From: Alteromonas stellipolaris
GTDB lineage: Bacteria > Pseudomonadota > Gammaproteobacteria > Enterobacterales > Alteromonadaceae
Length of the DNA: 64,000 nt
Assembly: GCF_001562115.1 (NCBI RefSeq)
Contig: NZ_CP013926.1
Location: 3,038,001-3,102,000, forward strand
Direction: 5' to 3'
The notes under the pieces were generated by a model. The model saw only the letters and a list, made by a program, of their open reading frames with translations, had not been told where the DNA came from and did no database searches. The position numbers and the translations under genes are program-made. Below are positions 18,001 through 28,246 of the stretch, piece after piece. Numbering within the stretch: position 1 is the first letter of the stretch; every line of letters starts with the position of its first letter.

Positions 18001-19334
18001 GATACTGGAATAACTTTCATACCATTTACAGCCTGCTTTGGCGCATTTGCCTTTGGCACAATCGCACGTTTGAAACCATGTTTAGCGGCTTCAATAATGC
18101 GCTCGGTGCCATTAGGAACAGGCCTAATTTCTCCGGCTAGCCCAACTTCTCCAAACACAATTAAATCTTTGGGTAGAGAGCGATTTCGAAAACTCGATAC
18201 CATTGCTAGCAGTAACGCCAAGTCAGCGCTGGTTTCACTTACCTTCACACCACCAACCACATTTACAAAGACGTCTTGGTCGTTCATTTGTACATTACCG
18301 TGACGATGCAATACCGCTAACAACATCGACAATCGATTTTGATCTAGCCCCACCGCAATTCGCCGAGGGTTAGACATTTGTGAGTAGTCCACCAAAGCCT
18401 GTATTTCTACCAACAGCGGCCGCGTGCCTTCCCAAATTACCATTACGCTCGACCCAGGCGTTTCATTTTCGCCTCGGCTTAAGAAAATCGCCGAAGGGTT
18501 ATTTACCTCTTTTAGGCCTTTTTCTGTCATCGCAAAAACGCCTAATTCATTTACAGCGCCAAAACGGTTTTTATGGCTGCGTAACGTACGGTAACGACCA
18601 TCACTTTCCCCTTCTAGCATCATTGAACTGTCAATACAGTGCTCTAACACTTTCGGGCCAGCTAAGTTTCCGTCTTTGGTTACATGACCTACAAGAAACA
18701 TTGAGATGTGGTGTTGTTTTGCAAAGCGGGTTAGATAAGCTGCACTTTCTCTAACTTGAGATACACTGCCCGGTGCAGATTGCACATCGGCCACATGCAT
18801 TACTTGAATAGAGTCGATAACCATGATTTTTGGTTTTTTGGTTAACGCCAGTTCGCAAATAGTTTCTACACTGGTTTCTGCCAACATCATTAGCTTATCA
18901 TCAGGTAGATTTAAGCGTTTTGCTCGCATCGCCACTTGCTGAAGCGACTCTTCCCCTGTTACGTATAAAGCGGTTTCGGTTTGTGCCATTTGACACATAA
19001 CCTGAAGTAACAATGTACTTTTACCTGCCCCTGGCGAGCCGCCAATTAACATAGCAGCACCTGGCACTATTCCACCGCCCAATACTCTATCGAGCTCTTT
19101 AAACCCTGCGCTAAATCGGGGTAGAGATTCCAAATCAATCGCATTGAGCATTTCTATTTTAGCGGCAGTTTGCCCAGCATAACCTGACAAAGTTGGTTTT
19201 GAATTGGTTTTGGCGCTACTGACTACAAACTCGCTAATGGTGTTCCAAGCTTTGCATTCAGAACACTGCCCCTGCCAGCGTGGAAATTCAGCCCCACAAT
19301 CTGAGCATACATAAGCCGTTTTTCGTTTTGCCAT
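17967..19334 (-). CDS. radA: DNA repair protein RadA
   Basis: This 455-residue RecA-like branch-migration helicase acts in recombinational repair. It has an N-terminal C4 zinc finger (Cys10, 13, 24, 27), Walker A GGSPGAGKST at residues 98-107, a Walker B around VIDSIQ, the RadA-specific KNRFG motif at 255-259 and a C-terminal Lon-protease-like domain (DVFVNVVGGVKV, FGEVGLAGEIRPV). Length is normal. Its 3' end overlaps the small PilZ gene by 34 bases, tail to tail, with no terminator in between. Confidence 0.97.
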   Translation of the reverse strand: MAKRKTAYVCSDCGAEFPRWQGQCSECKAWNTISEFVVSSAKTNSKPTLSGYAGQTAAKIEMLNAIDLESLPRFSAGFKELDRVLGGGIVPGAAMLIGGSPGAGKSTLLLQVMCQMAQTETALYVTGEESLQQVAMRAKRLNLPDDKLMMLAETSVETICELALTKKPKIMVIDSIQVMHVADVQSAPGSVSQVRESAAYLTRFAKQHHISMFLVGHVTKDGNLAGPKVLEHCIDSSMMLEGESDGRYRTLRSHKNRFGAVNELGVFAMTEKGLKEVNNPSAIFLSRGENETPGSSVMVIWEGTRPLLVEIQALVDYSQMSNPRRIAVGLDQNRLSMLLAVLHRHGNVQMNDQDVFVNVVGGVKVSETSADLALLLAMVSSFRNRSLPKDLIVFGEVGLAGEIRPVPNGTERIIEAAKHGFKRAIVPKANAPKQAVNGMKVIPVSQLSDALDALE

Positions 19335-19578
19335 ATTCCAGTTTTATCCCAGCGTGAAAAGGAGTATTCTATCTTATAAAGGACATCAAGGTACATTCAG
19401 CCAGGTCCAACCCAAGTTAACCCAACCCCACTTGGTAGCCCATCTAACAGTTATAGTAGGTTTTAACCCGGTGGTTGTTCGTGCGTCAAACTGCAAAATA
19501 CTGTTTATTAATGGGTTTAGCATTAGTGCCGATAATAATAATGTCTATAATAATAGAAAGTAACTAAGTTGTGCATAC

Positions 19579-22137
19579 ATGAGCCAAGATTTACAGCAAT
19601 ACGCTGACATAATTGAGCAATTGAAACCTCTGGTGAACGAGCCTGAATTTAATAAGGTTCTGTTACAAATTGGCGGTGATATTCCCAAGGAGAAACGCTT
19701 TCTATTAAAAATGGAAGTGAAACGCCTTGCGAAGCCTTGTATGCGATCAATAGATTTACGTGGCCAAGTAGACGGTAAATGCAAAAGCTATTTGCATGAT
19801 GGCAGAACCCATTACATGGATGAAATTGCTGTCGATAAATTCGAAGAGCAAATTAGAATATTTGGTGGGTATACATTCGGTGTTTACGAAGCCGTTCAAA
19901 ATACTGAAAATAATTACCGTATTATTCGTGAGAAAGCAGAAGAAGCTCGAGACACAGGTTCAACATCAAATACACCTCGCAAAAAAGGCTCTGCTATTTT
20001 AGAGCAGTTTAAAGTGCCAACGGTAAACTTACTAGATTATCAACAACGCAATACAGAACGTATGAACTTTGCTGTTGCGGTTGAGCTATTTAACGAAAGT
20101 AATCATTCGATTAAAGGCTTAAGCGTTGATGTATCGCTAGAAGGCCTGCAAGTCAAACTCTCCAAAGAAACACTGTTTAAACAAAATGAGCTATTACAAG
20201 TCTACTTCCGTGGGCTTGAAGGCGAGTTCGCCATGGATAAGAAAAATGGCATTGCTTATCGCCTTGTGAAAACTATTCGCAAAAAAGATGTTATTTATTT
20301 AGCCCTACAGCGTGCGACAGAGCGCCCAGCACCCAGCTTCGATAAATTTCTAGAAAGCTTTATTCACGGCAACAAACGCCGTTATAAAGTGAACATGAAC
20401 AACACTATTGAAGCGATAACCAGTAAAACGTGTGAACAGTACTTTTCGCCACGAAGCCCAACACTACCTATTTATGTCGATTTAATTGAAGAGCGTCTTA
20501 TTCCACGCTTTGCAATGGTTAACGAAGTTAATCGCGAAACGGTGAGCTACTGGCAAGATGAAGAAGATGAATGTCGCTTAGGTTTTCTGCTGTCTCAAAA
20601 TAGATTGAACACCTTGCACGCTAAGCCTGCGCACCGTCGCGAGATATTTGTGTTCAGCTTTACCCACTTACAAAATGACAAAGTCTTTTTTTACTCGGCC
20701 TCTTACGAGCAGCTTGTTGAAAAAGACATGTTAAAACAGGTTTTCTTAGGCTTTGGTTCTAAAAAGGTTAGCTGGCGAGTATTTAAACTTACCTTGACCG
20801 ACATGTTGCCCGAGCAAGCTCATACCCCCTTGTCTATTCCAGACTCTGTGGGTTCGAAAATAAAGCGTCAAAATACACCGCCTTCGCCTCGAGTGATGTC
20901 GAAGTTGAAAAACCTAAAATACTTGCTTCATGTTACTGACGTAACCTCTATATATGGGCAGCAGGCGTATAACGAATTACAGTTCAACCGCGACAACCTT
21001 TCTCATCTTCGCGTTTTTGGTCATCCAAGAAATCAGAAGACCCCAAACATAGAGTTATTCCGATTCAAATATGAAGATCAACGTTTAGAATCTCGCTACC
21101 GTTTGCGCTCTCAAATAGAGCTTAGGTTATCTCATGACGACAGCGTACACGTTGGCGTAAGTGAAGATATCTCGGTACATGGATTGGGACTGCGTGTTGA
21201 GTTAAATAAAGAGTACGACGGTGAGCTAGAAGGGCAAGTTGAAGTATCCTTCCCTCGCCTTCAGCAGATTACGCAAAATTTTGACGTAATGCATTTGCAG
21301 TATTCGGTAATTTACCACAACGCTGAGAAAAACATTCTTCATTTAAAAGCCATGAACGGTGAAGCAGGTAAAAGTGCAAGGGCGTTCTTTGAAGAATTGA
21401 TTAAAAAGAACAAACACAGCTTAGAAGAAGACTCTGGTGAAGAAGAATTGCCGGGTATGGGTCAGGCTCTTCGCTGTATCAATGCTCGTAATGCTACATC
21501 TCTATCCTTCTTGATGAGTAAGGAAGGGGTTAGGTATACACCGCAAGCGGGTATTATTGGAAAACAAGATGAACGAGTTTCAACGCTAGTTACCTATCTA
21601 ACAGAAAAGCGTCAGGTAAACTTAGAATTTCTATTTAGAGACAGAAAGCTAGATACGCCTTTCATGCAAAGCGGTATCAAGCAGGTGAAGCTGGAAAATA
21701 TGCCCTTGCGCCAAGAGCTTTTGATCTCTTTTGATGCCAAGCAAAAAGACCCTCGCATGGCCATTATTCCGCGGTATTCCCACCGGTTTGAAAACAATGA
21801 GCAGCGCAAGACCTTTATTACTGAAGCGTTAAACAGAGGGCAATTTATTGCTATTCACGTGATGCTTACCACTACAGGCAAACCAGATTTATCTATGTTA
21901 CAAACAGAGATAAATTACGTTAGCGTGTATGCTATTCACCGGGCAAAGGAACTTGAAAATAAGCTTTGGAGCTTAGCTGCCTGTTCACACTTAATTGATG
22001 TCACTGATGAAGTATTGATTAGATATGAATTCGATGACGACACGATTTCCGCTAACCGAGACACCAAAGCGAAAATAGAAGAGCGCTCTCAGTCCGGTAT
22101 TCAAGCCTTATTACAAGACCAAGCGTTTGCCAAATAA
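19579..22137 (+). CDS. Large protein with two PilZ domains
   Basis: An 852-residue cytoplasmic protein with no signal peptide or membrane helix. The first PilZ domain carries RNTER (157-161) and DVSLEG (184-189); the second carries RYRLR (506-510) and DISVHG (530-535), so both sites look able to bind c-di-GMP. The N-terminal 130, central (about 270-480) and C-terminal (about 620-852) regions have no motif I recognise. Shewanella and Vibrio also carry a PilZ gene between radA and serB as far as I recall, so this is probably a conserved gammaproteobacterial receptor. Its 244-base upstream region is shared with radA. Function unknown beyond c-di-GMP sensing. Confidence 0.82.
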   Translation: MSQDLQQYADIIEQLKPLVNEPEFNKVLLQIGGDIPKEKRFLLKMEVKRLAKPCMRSIDLRGQVDGKCKSYLHDGRTHYMDEIAVDKFEEQIRIFGGYTFGVYEAVQNTENNYRIIREKAEEARDTGSTSNTPRKKGSAILEQFKVPTVNLLDYQQRNTERMNFAVAVELFNESNHSIKGLSVDVSLEGLQVKLSKETLFKQNELLQVYFRGLEGEFAMDKKNGIAYRLVKTIRKKDVIYLALQRATERPAPSFDKFLESFIHGNKRRYKVNMNNTIEAITSKTCEQYFSPRSPTLPIYVDLIEERLIPRFAMVNEVNRETVSYWQDEEDECRLGFLLSQNRLNTLHAKPAHRREIFVFSFTHLQNDKVFFYSASYEQLVEKDMLKQVFLGFGSKKVSWRVFKLTLTDMLPEQAHTPLSIPDSVGSKIKRQNTPPSPRVMSKLKNLKYLLHVTDVTSIYGQQAYNELQFNRDNLSHLRVFGHPRNQKTPNIELFRFKYEDQRLESRYRLRSQIELRLSHDDSVHVGVSEDISVHGLGLRVELNKEYDGELEGQVEVSFPRLQQITQNFDVMHLQYSVIYHNAEKNILHLKAMNGEAGKSARAFFEELIKKNKHSLEEDSGEEELPGMGQALRCINARNATSLSFLMSKEGVRYTPQAGIIGKQDERVSTLVTYLTEKRQVNLEFLFRDRKLDTPFMQSGIKQVKLENMPLRQELLISFDAKQKDPRMAIIPRYSHRFENNEQRKTFITEALNRGQFIAIHVMLTTTGKPDLSMLQTEINYVSVYAIHRAKELENKLWSLAACSHLIDVTDEVLIRYEFDDDTISANRDTKAKIEERSQSGIQALLQDQAFAK

Positions 22138-22322
22138 AGACAAGCTTTGAAGACTCTCGTATCACCTTCAGAGCTTGTACTCGCTATATATTCAGCGCTT
22201 CTTACTCTACGCCGCTAATACCCTCGAAAATATCTAACGACTAAAAGTAAGTATCGACCAAAGCGTTTTAGTTAACGCTCAGCTACGCCTTCGTCAACTG
22301 CGCCCTAATCAACACTAATCTA

Positions 22323-23330
22323 CTAGGATAAAAAGTACAGTAGGCAATGTAAGCTGCCCAACCGAATAGCAACGTCTGCTTTTTCATTTACAACAGGCTT
22401 ACCATGGCACGCCACTCCTAACGCCGATTCGGCCATCATGACTAAGTCGTTCGCACCGTCGCCCATCGCAACGGTTTGAGAGCTTGGAACTCCCCAACGT
22501 TCAGCCAACGCTTTCACGGTTCGCGCTTTTACCTCAGCATTAACAATTTCGCCAGACACTTCGCCGGTCAATATGCCTTGCTCTATCACCAACGTATTTG
22601 AAACCGCTTCATCAATATTTAAGCGGGCTTTTAGATGATTCGCAAAATAAGTAAAACCACCTGAAGCGATAGCTAGCTTCCAGTTATGTTGTTTTAAAAT
22701 GGCAATCAGCAGTTGTACGCCTGGCATTATAGGCAAGCTATCACGTATTTGTTGAAGCTGGTGCTCTGGCACACCATCTAGGCAAGCCACTCGATGGTTT
22801 AAGCTGTCATTAAATGCTATTTCGCCCCGCATAGCCTGTTCGGTTACAGCAGCCACTTGCTCACCAACACCTGCCAGTTTGGCAATTTCATCGATGCACT
22901 CAATATCTATTAACGTACTGTCCATATCCATCACAAGAAGACCTGGCTCGTTAAGCGATGGCTGAGTGTCTTGAATGCCTAAATCCACATGATAACGGGC
23001 CGATAACGTAGTTATTAGCGACGGCAGCAGTGCTGGCACTGAAGCAGCATCTTGAGCGCCGGCGTTTTCACTTAAGCGCCCTTTCACAACCACCACGCCA
23101 TCACCCAGTTTGTTGTGTAACGGATGTAAGTGAATCGATGTTGCCTCGAATACTTCGCCCAAACCTTCTACAACCTGACTAACAATATATGGGGTTAATG
23201 CTTGACCGATAACGGTTAAAATTGAAAGTCCAGCATCATCTTCATTTGAAGACTTTGTGGTAAGCTGCGTAGATAAGAAAGAGGTATCATGCATTGCATG
23301 AGGCGGTATTTCATTTAAAAACGTGATCAC
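22323..23330 (-). CDS. serB: Phosphoserine phosphatase
   Basis: A 335-residue HAD-family enzyme catalysing the last step of serine synthesis. The HAD core is intact: nucleophile motif VMDMDSTLI, ECIDEIAKLAG, SGGFTYFA, and motif III/IV MGDGANDLVMM. The N-terminal 130 residues form the variable ACT-like part. The start is GTG at 23330; length is slightly above E. coli SerB (322). It is divergent from ytjB, as in E. coli. The 22138-22322 gap downstream shows nothing recognisable. Confidence 0.95.
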   Translation of the reverse strand: MITFLNEIPPHAMHDTSFLSTQLTTKSSNEDDAGLSILTVIGQALTPYIVSQVVEGLGEVFEATSIHLHPLHNKLGDGVVVVKGRLSENAGAQDAASVPALLPSLITTLSARYHVDLGIQDTQPSLNEPGLLVMDMDSTLIDIECIDEIAKLAGVGEQVAAVTEQAMRGEIAFNDSLNHRVACLDGVPEHQLQQIRDSLPIMPGVQLLIAILKQHNWKLAIASGGFTYFANHLKARLNIDEAVSNTLVIEQGILTGEVSGEIVNAEVKARTVKALAERWGVPSSQTVAMGDGANDLVMMAESALGVACHGKPVVNEKADVAIRLGSLHCLLYFLS

Positions 23331-23459
23331 TATTAATTTAAACCTTTGTTAGTCTTGCCCATATGCTACCCAAACATTGCACATGTGGAAATACACACTT
23401 TCAAATTAGTCAAAATTACCCTACTGTTAGCGCATAAAGATAAAGGAAATTAAGGCGAA

Positions 23460-24077
23460 ATGCTGAACCACTTAGAAAGCGAACGCATGGCTCACAAACA
23501 CAGCGTTTCACACTCTGCTTACACAGCCTTTAAGCGGCTGATGCATACTATTATTATGGCTACCGCTGTGGCATTAGCTGTGGGTCTGTTTCTAATGTAT
23601 CAACAGTACCAAACCCATTGGGTTGACGTACAAACGGCGCAACCTGGTACCAGCATAAGCAGTCAATATTCAAAAATCTTACAGCCTGCCTTAATGGCAC
23701 AAGACACAGTTCGACTAGAGCGTTTAATTACCATTGCGTTAGAAGAGCCTGCCGTTATCTCTTTAAGCGTATTTAATGCCCAAGGCATTTATATAGCGCC
23801 TTTACCAAAAGTTGACAGTGTAGTCGCACTGGCCCGAGAACGTGAAGTTGCTCCCAATACTCATGTTGAAAAAATTCTCGATGACGATGGCAAAGTAATT
23901 GGTTATTTGAACGTTAACATCGATACTGAAGTGGTGCTTTCTAGTCCGCTAACGCTTCGCCAGCAACTATGGCTTATTATAAGCGCTGTTATTGTATTAG
24001 CGCTGATAGTGGGTGTTTATTTAACGCGAGGGTTTTATAAGTTCCGCCCGTGGATAATTCGAGTTTTTCAATCTTGA
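23460..24077 (+). CDS. ytjB: AhpA/YtjB family membrane protein
   Basis: A 205-residue protein with one N-terminal membrane helix (about residues 31-48), a periplasmic domain of about 120 residues and a second helix near the C-terminus (about 167-187) followed by a short basic tail. Layout and sequence match the YtjB/Smp (AhpA) family, whose gene is divergent from serB in E. coli as here. Its molecular function is not established. AAGG lies five bases before ATG 23460; an in-frame ATG at codon 10 is an alternative. Confidence 0.82.
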   Translation: MLNHLESERMAHKHSVSHSAYTAFKRLMHTIIMATAVALAVGLFLMYQQYQTHWVDVQTAQPGTSISSQYSKILQPALMAQDTVRLERLITIALEEPAVISLSVFNAQGIYIAPLPKVDSVVALAREREVAPNTHVEKILDDDGKVIGYLNVNIDTEVVLSSPLTLRQQLWLIISAVIVLALIVGVYLTRGFYKFRPWIIRVFQS

Positions 24078-24129
24078 GTGAAATTTTCACAAATATTAAA
24101 TAACCCAATTCAGCAAGCCGCACCTATTT

Positions 24130-24942
24130 TTAATTATTCTTCACCCTGTTACGAAAAAGCGTGAAATAATTTTGGGTGGTAAGTGCGTCTAAAGCTTGTT
24201 CATTATACTCCCCAAGTTTATCCAGCGCTGTTAACACATCGCCAAGGTATTCAGGGCTGTTTCGAGCCCCTTGTCGGCCCTGCATTGGCATATCAGGCGA
24301 ATCAGTTTCTAGTAGCAATCGGTCTGCGTGGTGCTGAAGCAAGTAAGCAATGGTTTCTTTCGTTTTCTTCGCTCTGTCATAGGTAATAGTCCCCCCCACG
24401 CCAATATAAAAACCTTTATCGATATACGCTTGAGCCACCTCTACACTGCCAGAAAATGCATGAATAACACCGCCCTCTGTAAATCCTGTTTTTTTAAGAC
24501 TTTCAAAAATAAGATGATGGCTTTTTCGATGATGCAAAATAACAGGAAGCGCATATTCACTCGCTAATCGCAACTGTGCTTCAAATACCTCTTGTTGAAG
24601 CTGCATAGGTATCGATATATGGCCATCTAAGCCGATTTCACCTAATGCTATCATGTGAACGCTAGATTGAGATAAAAGTCGCTGCAGGGCGGTTAAGGCA
24701 GTGGCATTATCAGTTTCGTTGGTAGATAAGAAGTAAGGATGCAGACCAAACGCGACATCTACTGAGATGGCGTGCGTACTTTGGTTTGAATAGGATTGTA
24801 TCGCTTGTTGAGTAGACCACTGCGACACTTGCGTGCCAGGAATAAGAATACGTGTTACGCCAGCACTGATCGCGCGGTTTACCACTACCTGCCAGTCATC
24901 TTGAAATGCTGGCAAATCTAAATGGCAGTGGCTATCAATCAT
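24130..24942 (-). CDS. TatD family metal-dependent hydrolase (YjjV-like)
   Basis: A 270-residue TIM-barrel metallohydrolase. It begins with the metal-binding MIDSHCHLD and shows ALGEIGLDGH, VILHHRKSH, VIHAFSGSVE and the C-terminal LLLETDSPDMP, the expected metal and catalytic residues. TatD proteins act as 3'-5' exonucleases or related phosphodiesterases; the substrate here is uncertain. The serB/ytjB neighbourhood suggests correspondence to E. coli YjjV, but TatD and YcfH cannot be excluded. It lies 25 bases after pdxH. Confidence 0.88.
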   Translation of the reverse strand: MIDSHCHLDLPAFQDDWQVVVNRAISAGVTRILIPGTQVSQWSTQQAIQSYSNQSTHAISVDVAFGLHPYFLSTNETDNATALTALQRLLSQSSVHMIALGEIGLDGHISIPMQLQQEVFEAQLRLASEYALPVILHHRKSHHLIFESLKKTGFTEGGVIHAFSGSVEVAQAYIDKGFYIGVGGTITYDRAKKTKETIAYLLQHHADRLLLETDSPDMPMQGRQGARNSPEYLGDVLTALDKLGEYNEQALDALTTQNYFTLFRNRVKNN

Positions 24943-24967
24943 TAAAGAATGCCCGGATTAATCCCCC

Positions 24968-25606
24968 TTAAGGCATTAAACGCTGAGTATTCCAGTTGCC
25001 ACTTTCATCACGGTTGTATTCAAACCGGTCATGTAACCTGTCTTCGCCGCCTTGCCAGAATTCAATTTGGTGAGGAACAATACGAAAGCCCCCCCAGAAG
25101 TCTGGTGCCGGCAGCGTTTTATTCGCAAACTTTTGTTTCATTTGCGCAAACTGAGTATGCAAAAGCTCGCGGCTGCTAATAGGTTTACTTTGCTCAGAAG
25201 CATAAGCCGCTAACTGGCTATCTTTGGGGCGAGAAAGGAAATAGGTCGCGTTTTCCTTAAAGGAAAGCTTTTCTACTACACCACACACTCTCACTTGTCG
25301 TTCCATGAAAAACCAAGGGAAATGACATGAAACCTTAGGGTTTTGACTAAGCTCTTGTGCTTTGCGGCTGCCTAAATTAGTAAAAAAGACAAACCCAGCT
25401 TCACTTACATCTTTTAAAAGCACAATACGCTGTGAAGGCTGACCTGCAGCATCAACGGTCGCCACAGTCATGGCAGTAGGATCGGGAATTTCAGCGCTGA
25501 TGGCATCTTTTAGCCAACGGTCAAATAATGAAAAAGGATTAGCCGTTAAGTCTTTATCTTGCAGACTCCCTTTTGCATACTGTCTGCGCATATCAGAAAT
25601 TGCCAT
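24968..25606 (-). CDS. pdxH: Pyridoxine/pyridoxamine 5'-phosphate oxidase
   Basis: This 212-residue FMN enzyme oxidises PNP or PMP to pyridoxal phosphate. Signature parts: N-terminal MRRQYAKGSLQDKDL, the FMN-binding RIVLLKDVSEAGFVFFTN and YLSRP..SQLAAYASEQS segments, and the C-terminal EFWQGGEDRLHDRFEY followed by W..QRLMP. Length matches the family (E. coli 218). It probably forms a unit with the TatD-like gene behind it. The FMN it needs comes from the riboflavin genes and ribF in this window. Confidence 0.96.
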   Translation of the reverse strand: MAISDMRRQYAKGSLQDKDLTANPFSLFDRWLKDAISAEIPDPTAMTVATVDAAGQPSQRIVLLKDVSEAGFVFFTNLGSRKAQELSQNPKVSCHFPWFFMERQVRVCGVVEKLSFKENATYFLSRPKDSQLAAYASEQSKPISSRELLHTQFAQMKQKFANKTLPAPDFWGGFRIVPHQIEFWQGGEDRLHDRFEYNRDESGNWNTQRLMP

Positions 25607-25705
25607 ACCTACCCCTTTTTATTGCTTTATAACTAATGGATACTAGCTGATTTTTTAGCTGATACGTTTGGGCTTTTGATTTGGGCTACACGTTCTTACA
25701 TTATA

Positions 25706-25739
25706 TTTTGGGCTAACGACTATTGCGTTAAGCCCAAAA
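25706..25739. other. Imperfect inverted repeat downstream of era
   Basis: TTTTGGGCTAACG and CGTTAAGCCCAAAA pair with one bulged base around a 7-base loop. It sits 18 bases after the era stop (minus strand) and so may protect the mRNA end, but neither strand has a clear T-run after the stem. Confidence 0.45.
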
Positions 25740-25756
25740 CAGATAATTGCTGAGTG

Positions 25757-26668
25757 CTAACTATCGTCTGAATAACCTAACGAACGTAGAGCACGTTCAT
25801 CGTCAGCCCAACCTTGTTTCACTTTAACCCACATTTCTAAGAAAACTTTGTTATCAAACAAGTTTTCCATATCTTTACGGGCATGTTCACCAATGGTTTT
25901 AAGGTGCTTTCCACCCTTGCCAATAATCATACGCTTTTGCGTTTCACGCTCTACAAGGATAAGACCACTGATACGATAAACACCATTTTCAGCTAGCTTA
26001 AACTGTTCGATTTCTACCGTCGTGGCGTAAGGAAGTTCGTCCCCCGTGAAGCGCATTAGCTTTTCGCGAATGATTTCAGCGGCCATAAAGCGACTTGAGC
26101 GATCGGTAATGTAATCTTCTGGAAAGAAAAACTCGCTTTCAGGCAAACTCTTCGCCACAAGCTCTCGGATGTCATCCACCATTTTGCCCTGTTTAGCACT
26201 AATGGGGATTATATGCTCGAACTTATATTTTTCTGATAGACCTTGAAGGTGAACCATAAAGGCTTCTTTGTCTTCTACTTTATCCATTTTATTGACGATA
26301 AGGTAGCAAGGTAGGCCTGAGGCTTTCACTTTAGACAAGACCATTTCATCGTCGTCGTTCCAGCGTGTCCCTTCTATCACAAACAACACCAAACCCACTT
26401 CTGCAAGAGAACTTGAAGCAGCCCGGTTCATGTACCGATTCATGGCGCTTTTTTCTTCGCTATGAAGACCTGGGGTATCAACGTAGATGGCTTGATAATC
26501 GCCTTCAGTGTCGATACCTAAAATGCGGTGACGGGTCGTTTGTGGTTTACGCGACGTGATACTTACTTTTTGCCCGAGCAATCTATTAAGTAGTGTTGAT
26601 TTACCTACGTTGGGGCGCCCTACAATAGCGACTAAGCCACATCGGGTTATATCATTTGGCTGTGTCAT
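25757..26668 (-). CDS. era: GTPase Era
   Basis: A 303-residue essential GTPase that binds 16S rRNA near its 3' end during 30S assembly. GTPase motifs: GRPNVGKST (G1), TTRHRILG (G2), DTPGLH (G3) and NKMDK (G4). The C-terminal KH RNA-binding domain has the characteristic [15 protein letters not shown]. Length equals E. coli Era (301). It overlaps rnc by 17 bases, the usual rnc-era coupling. Unlike E. coli, recO and pdxJ do not follow. Confidence 0.97.
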   Translation of the reverse strand: MTQPNDITRCGLVAIVGRPNVGKSTLLNRLLGQKVSITSRKPQTTRHRILGIDTEGDYQAIYVDTPGLHSEEKSAMNRYMNRAASSSLAEVGLVLFVIEGTRWNDDDEMVLSKVKASGLPCYLIVNKMDKVEDKEAFMVHLQGLSEKYKFEHIIPISAKQGKMVDDIRELVAKSLPESEFFFPEDYITDRSSRFMAAEIIREKLMRFTGDELPYATTVEIEQFKLAENGVYRISGLILVERETQKRMIIGKGGKHLKTIGEHARKDMENLFDNKVFLEMWVKVKQGWADDERALRSLGYSDDS

Positions 26669-27341
26669 CGAGTGTCTCCAAGGTAAGTCTTGCTGCTTCC
26701 TGCTCGGCTTTTCTTCGGCTATTTCCAGAAGCCGAAACGGGCTTATCTAACGTTGTCACTGTGCAGCTCACTTCAAAAATTTGAGCGTGATCTTTCCCTG
26801 AGATAGAGATAACTTCATAAGACGGTAATGGTAGCTTACGACCTTGCAGGTACTCTTGAAGACGGGTTTTACTGTCTTTAGGGTGCGCGTTAGGATTTAA
26901 CGCTTCAATACGGCTTTCCCATAAATGGTATATAACATTACAGACCTCATCCATCCCTGAGTCCAAGTAGATTGCGCCTAACACAGCTTCTACTGCGTCT
27001 GCCAATATTGAACTGCGACGATGACCGCCACTTTTAAGTTCACCAGGACCAAGGTGAAGTAGTTCACCCATGCTCGCTTCACGGGCCAATTCGGCCAACG
27101 TATCGCCTTTTACTAAGGTTGACCGCATACGGGTAAGCTTACCTTCAGGCACATCGGGGAAACGCTTAAACAAGGTTTCACCTATGACCATACCTAAAAT
27201 AGCATCACCTAAAAACTCTAATCTTTCATTGTGCTGCTTTGCTGCACTTCTGTGGGTCAGCGCTTGCTCTAGCAAGGCTTCATTATTAAATGTGTACCCT
27301 AACGCTTTACTCAAGCGAATATATTTATCAATACCCTGCAT
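26652..27341 (-). CDS. rnc: Ribonuclease III
   Basis: This 229-residue double-strand-specific endonuclease processes rRNA precursors and regulatory RNAs. The catalytic signature [13 protein letters not shown] lies near residues 39-51 and the second metal site in the [17 protein letters not shown] stretch; a C-terminal dsRNA-binding domain (TRLQEYLQG ... [18 protein letters not shown]) follows. The gene overlaps lepB by one base and era by 17, so lepB-rnc-era are coupled. Confidence 0.97.
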   Translation of the reverse strand: MQGIDKYIRLSKALGYTFNNEALLEQALTHRSAAKQHNERLEFLGDAILGMVIGETLFKRFPDVPEGKLTRMRSTLVKGDTLAELAREASMGELLHLGPGELKSGGHRRSSILADAVEAVLGAIYLDSGMDEVCNVIYHLWESRIEALNPNAHPKDSKTRLQEYLQGRKLPLPSYEVISISGKDHAQIFEVSCTVTTLDKPVSASGNSRRKAEQEAARLTLETLDDTAK

Positions 27342-28246
27342 TAATTAATGCCACCTACGCGTTCAAATCTAACGCCCGTTGGGATCCATGTTGGTAAAAC
27401 ACTGTCGCGGCTGCGTTCGAATTCAAATGAAATCCAAATGGCAACGGCTTTACCTACTAAGTTTTCGTCTGGTACAAAGCCCCAAAAACGGCTGTCTCGG
27501 CTGTTGTCACGATTATCGCCTAAAACGAAATAATGACCATCAGGTACAATCCATTCATTGCTGCGTGTACCTGGCTGAGTATAGAAGTTACTTGAAGAAA
27601 TTTCTCTGACTGGGTGGCGTAATATGTCGTGCTCATTATCACCTAGCGTTTCTGTGTAACGCATAAGCTTAGCCATATCCTGCACAAATTCGTCACGGCC
27701 GACAAAATCTAGCGGCATAGCCGTAAGCTTACCGCAGTTTTTCGCAGCACCTTCGCACTTAGACTTGATATAAACTTGTTTATCTTGATAAACCACGGTG
27801 TCGCCAGGTAACCCGATAACACGTTTGATGTAATCTACCGATGTGTCTTCAGGATATTTAAATACCACCACATCGCCACGCTCTGGTACGCCGGTTTCAA
27901 CCAGTTTACTGCGAAATACAGGGTCTTTTATTCCATAAGAAAACTTCTCAACCAGAATAAAATCGCCCACCAACAAGGTTGGCATCATCGAGCCTGATGG
28001 AATTTGAAATGGTTCGTAAATAAACGAACGCAATACCAACACAAAAGCGATAACCGGGAATATTTGCTGCGAAGTATCAACCAAGTAAGGAAGCTGTGGC
28101 TCACCTGCAAAGTTAACCCCTTCCGCTTTTGCCGATTCCTGTAACCGCGCCTTTCGCTTTGGCGCAAACACCATGCTATCCACCAGCCAAACTAGCCCGG
28201 TGGTTAGCGTTAGAAGTACTAAAATAAGCGAAAAGTAATTGGCCAT
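27341..28246 (-). CDS. lepB: Signal peptidase I
   Basis: A 301-residue membrane serine protease that removes signal peptides from exported proteins. Two N-terminal membrane segments (about residues 3-22 and 58-77) are followed by the nucleophile motif IPSGSMMPTL, the general-base lysine in DYIKRVIGLPGD, and the box E region GDNRDNSRDSRFWGFVP. Length is close to E. coli LepB (324). The start overlaps the lepA stop (TAATG). Confidence 0.96.
   Translation of the reverse strand: MANYFSLILVLLTLTTGLVWLVDSMVFAPKRKARLQESAKAEGVNFAGEPQLPYLVDTSQQIFPVIAFVLVLRSFIYEPFQIPSGSMMPTLLVGDFILVEKFSYGIKDPVFRSKLVETGVPERGDVVVFKYPEDTSVDYIKRVIGLPGDTVVYQDKQVYIKSKCEGAAKNCGKLTAMPLDFVGRDEFVQDMAKLMRYTETLGDNEHDILRHPVREISSSNFYTQPGTRSNEWIVPDGHYFVLGDNRDNSRDSRFWGFVPDENLVGKAVAIWISFEFERSRDSVLPTWIPTGVRFERVGGIN

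Noticed and set aside
25706..25739. Rho-independent terminator of era
   Set aside because: The inverted repeat is good but lacks a following T-run on either strand, so it is kept only as a stem-loop.
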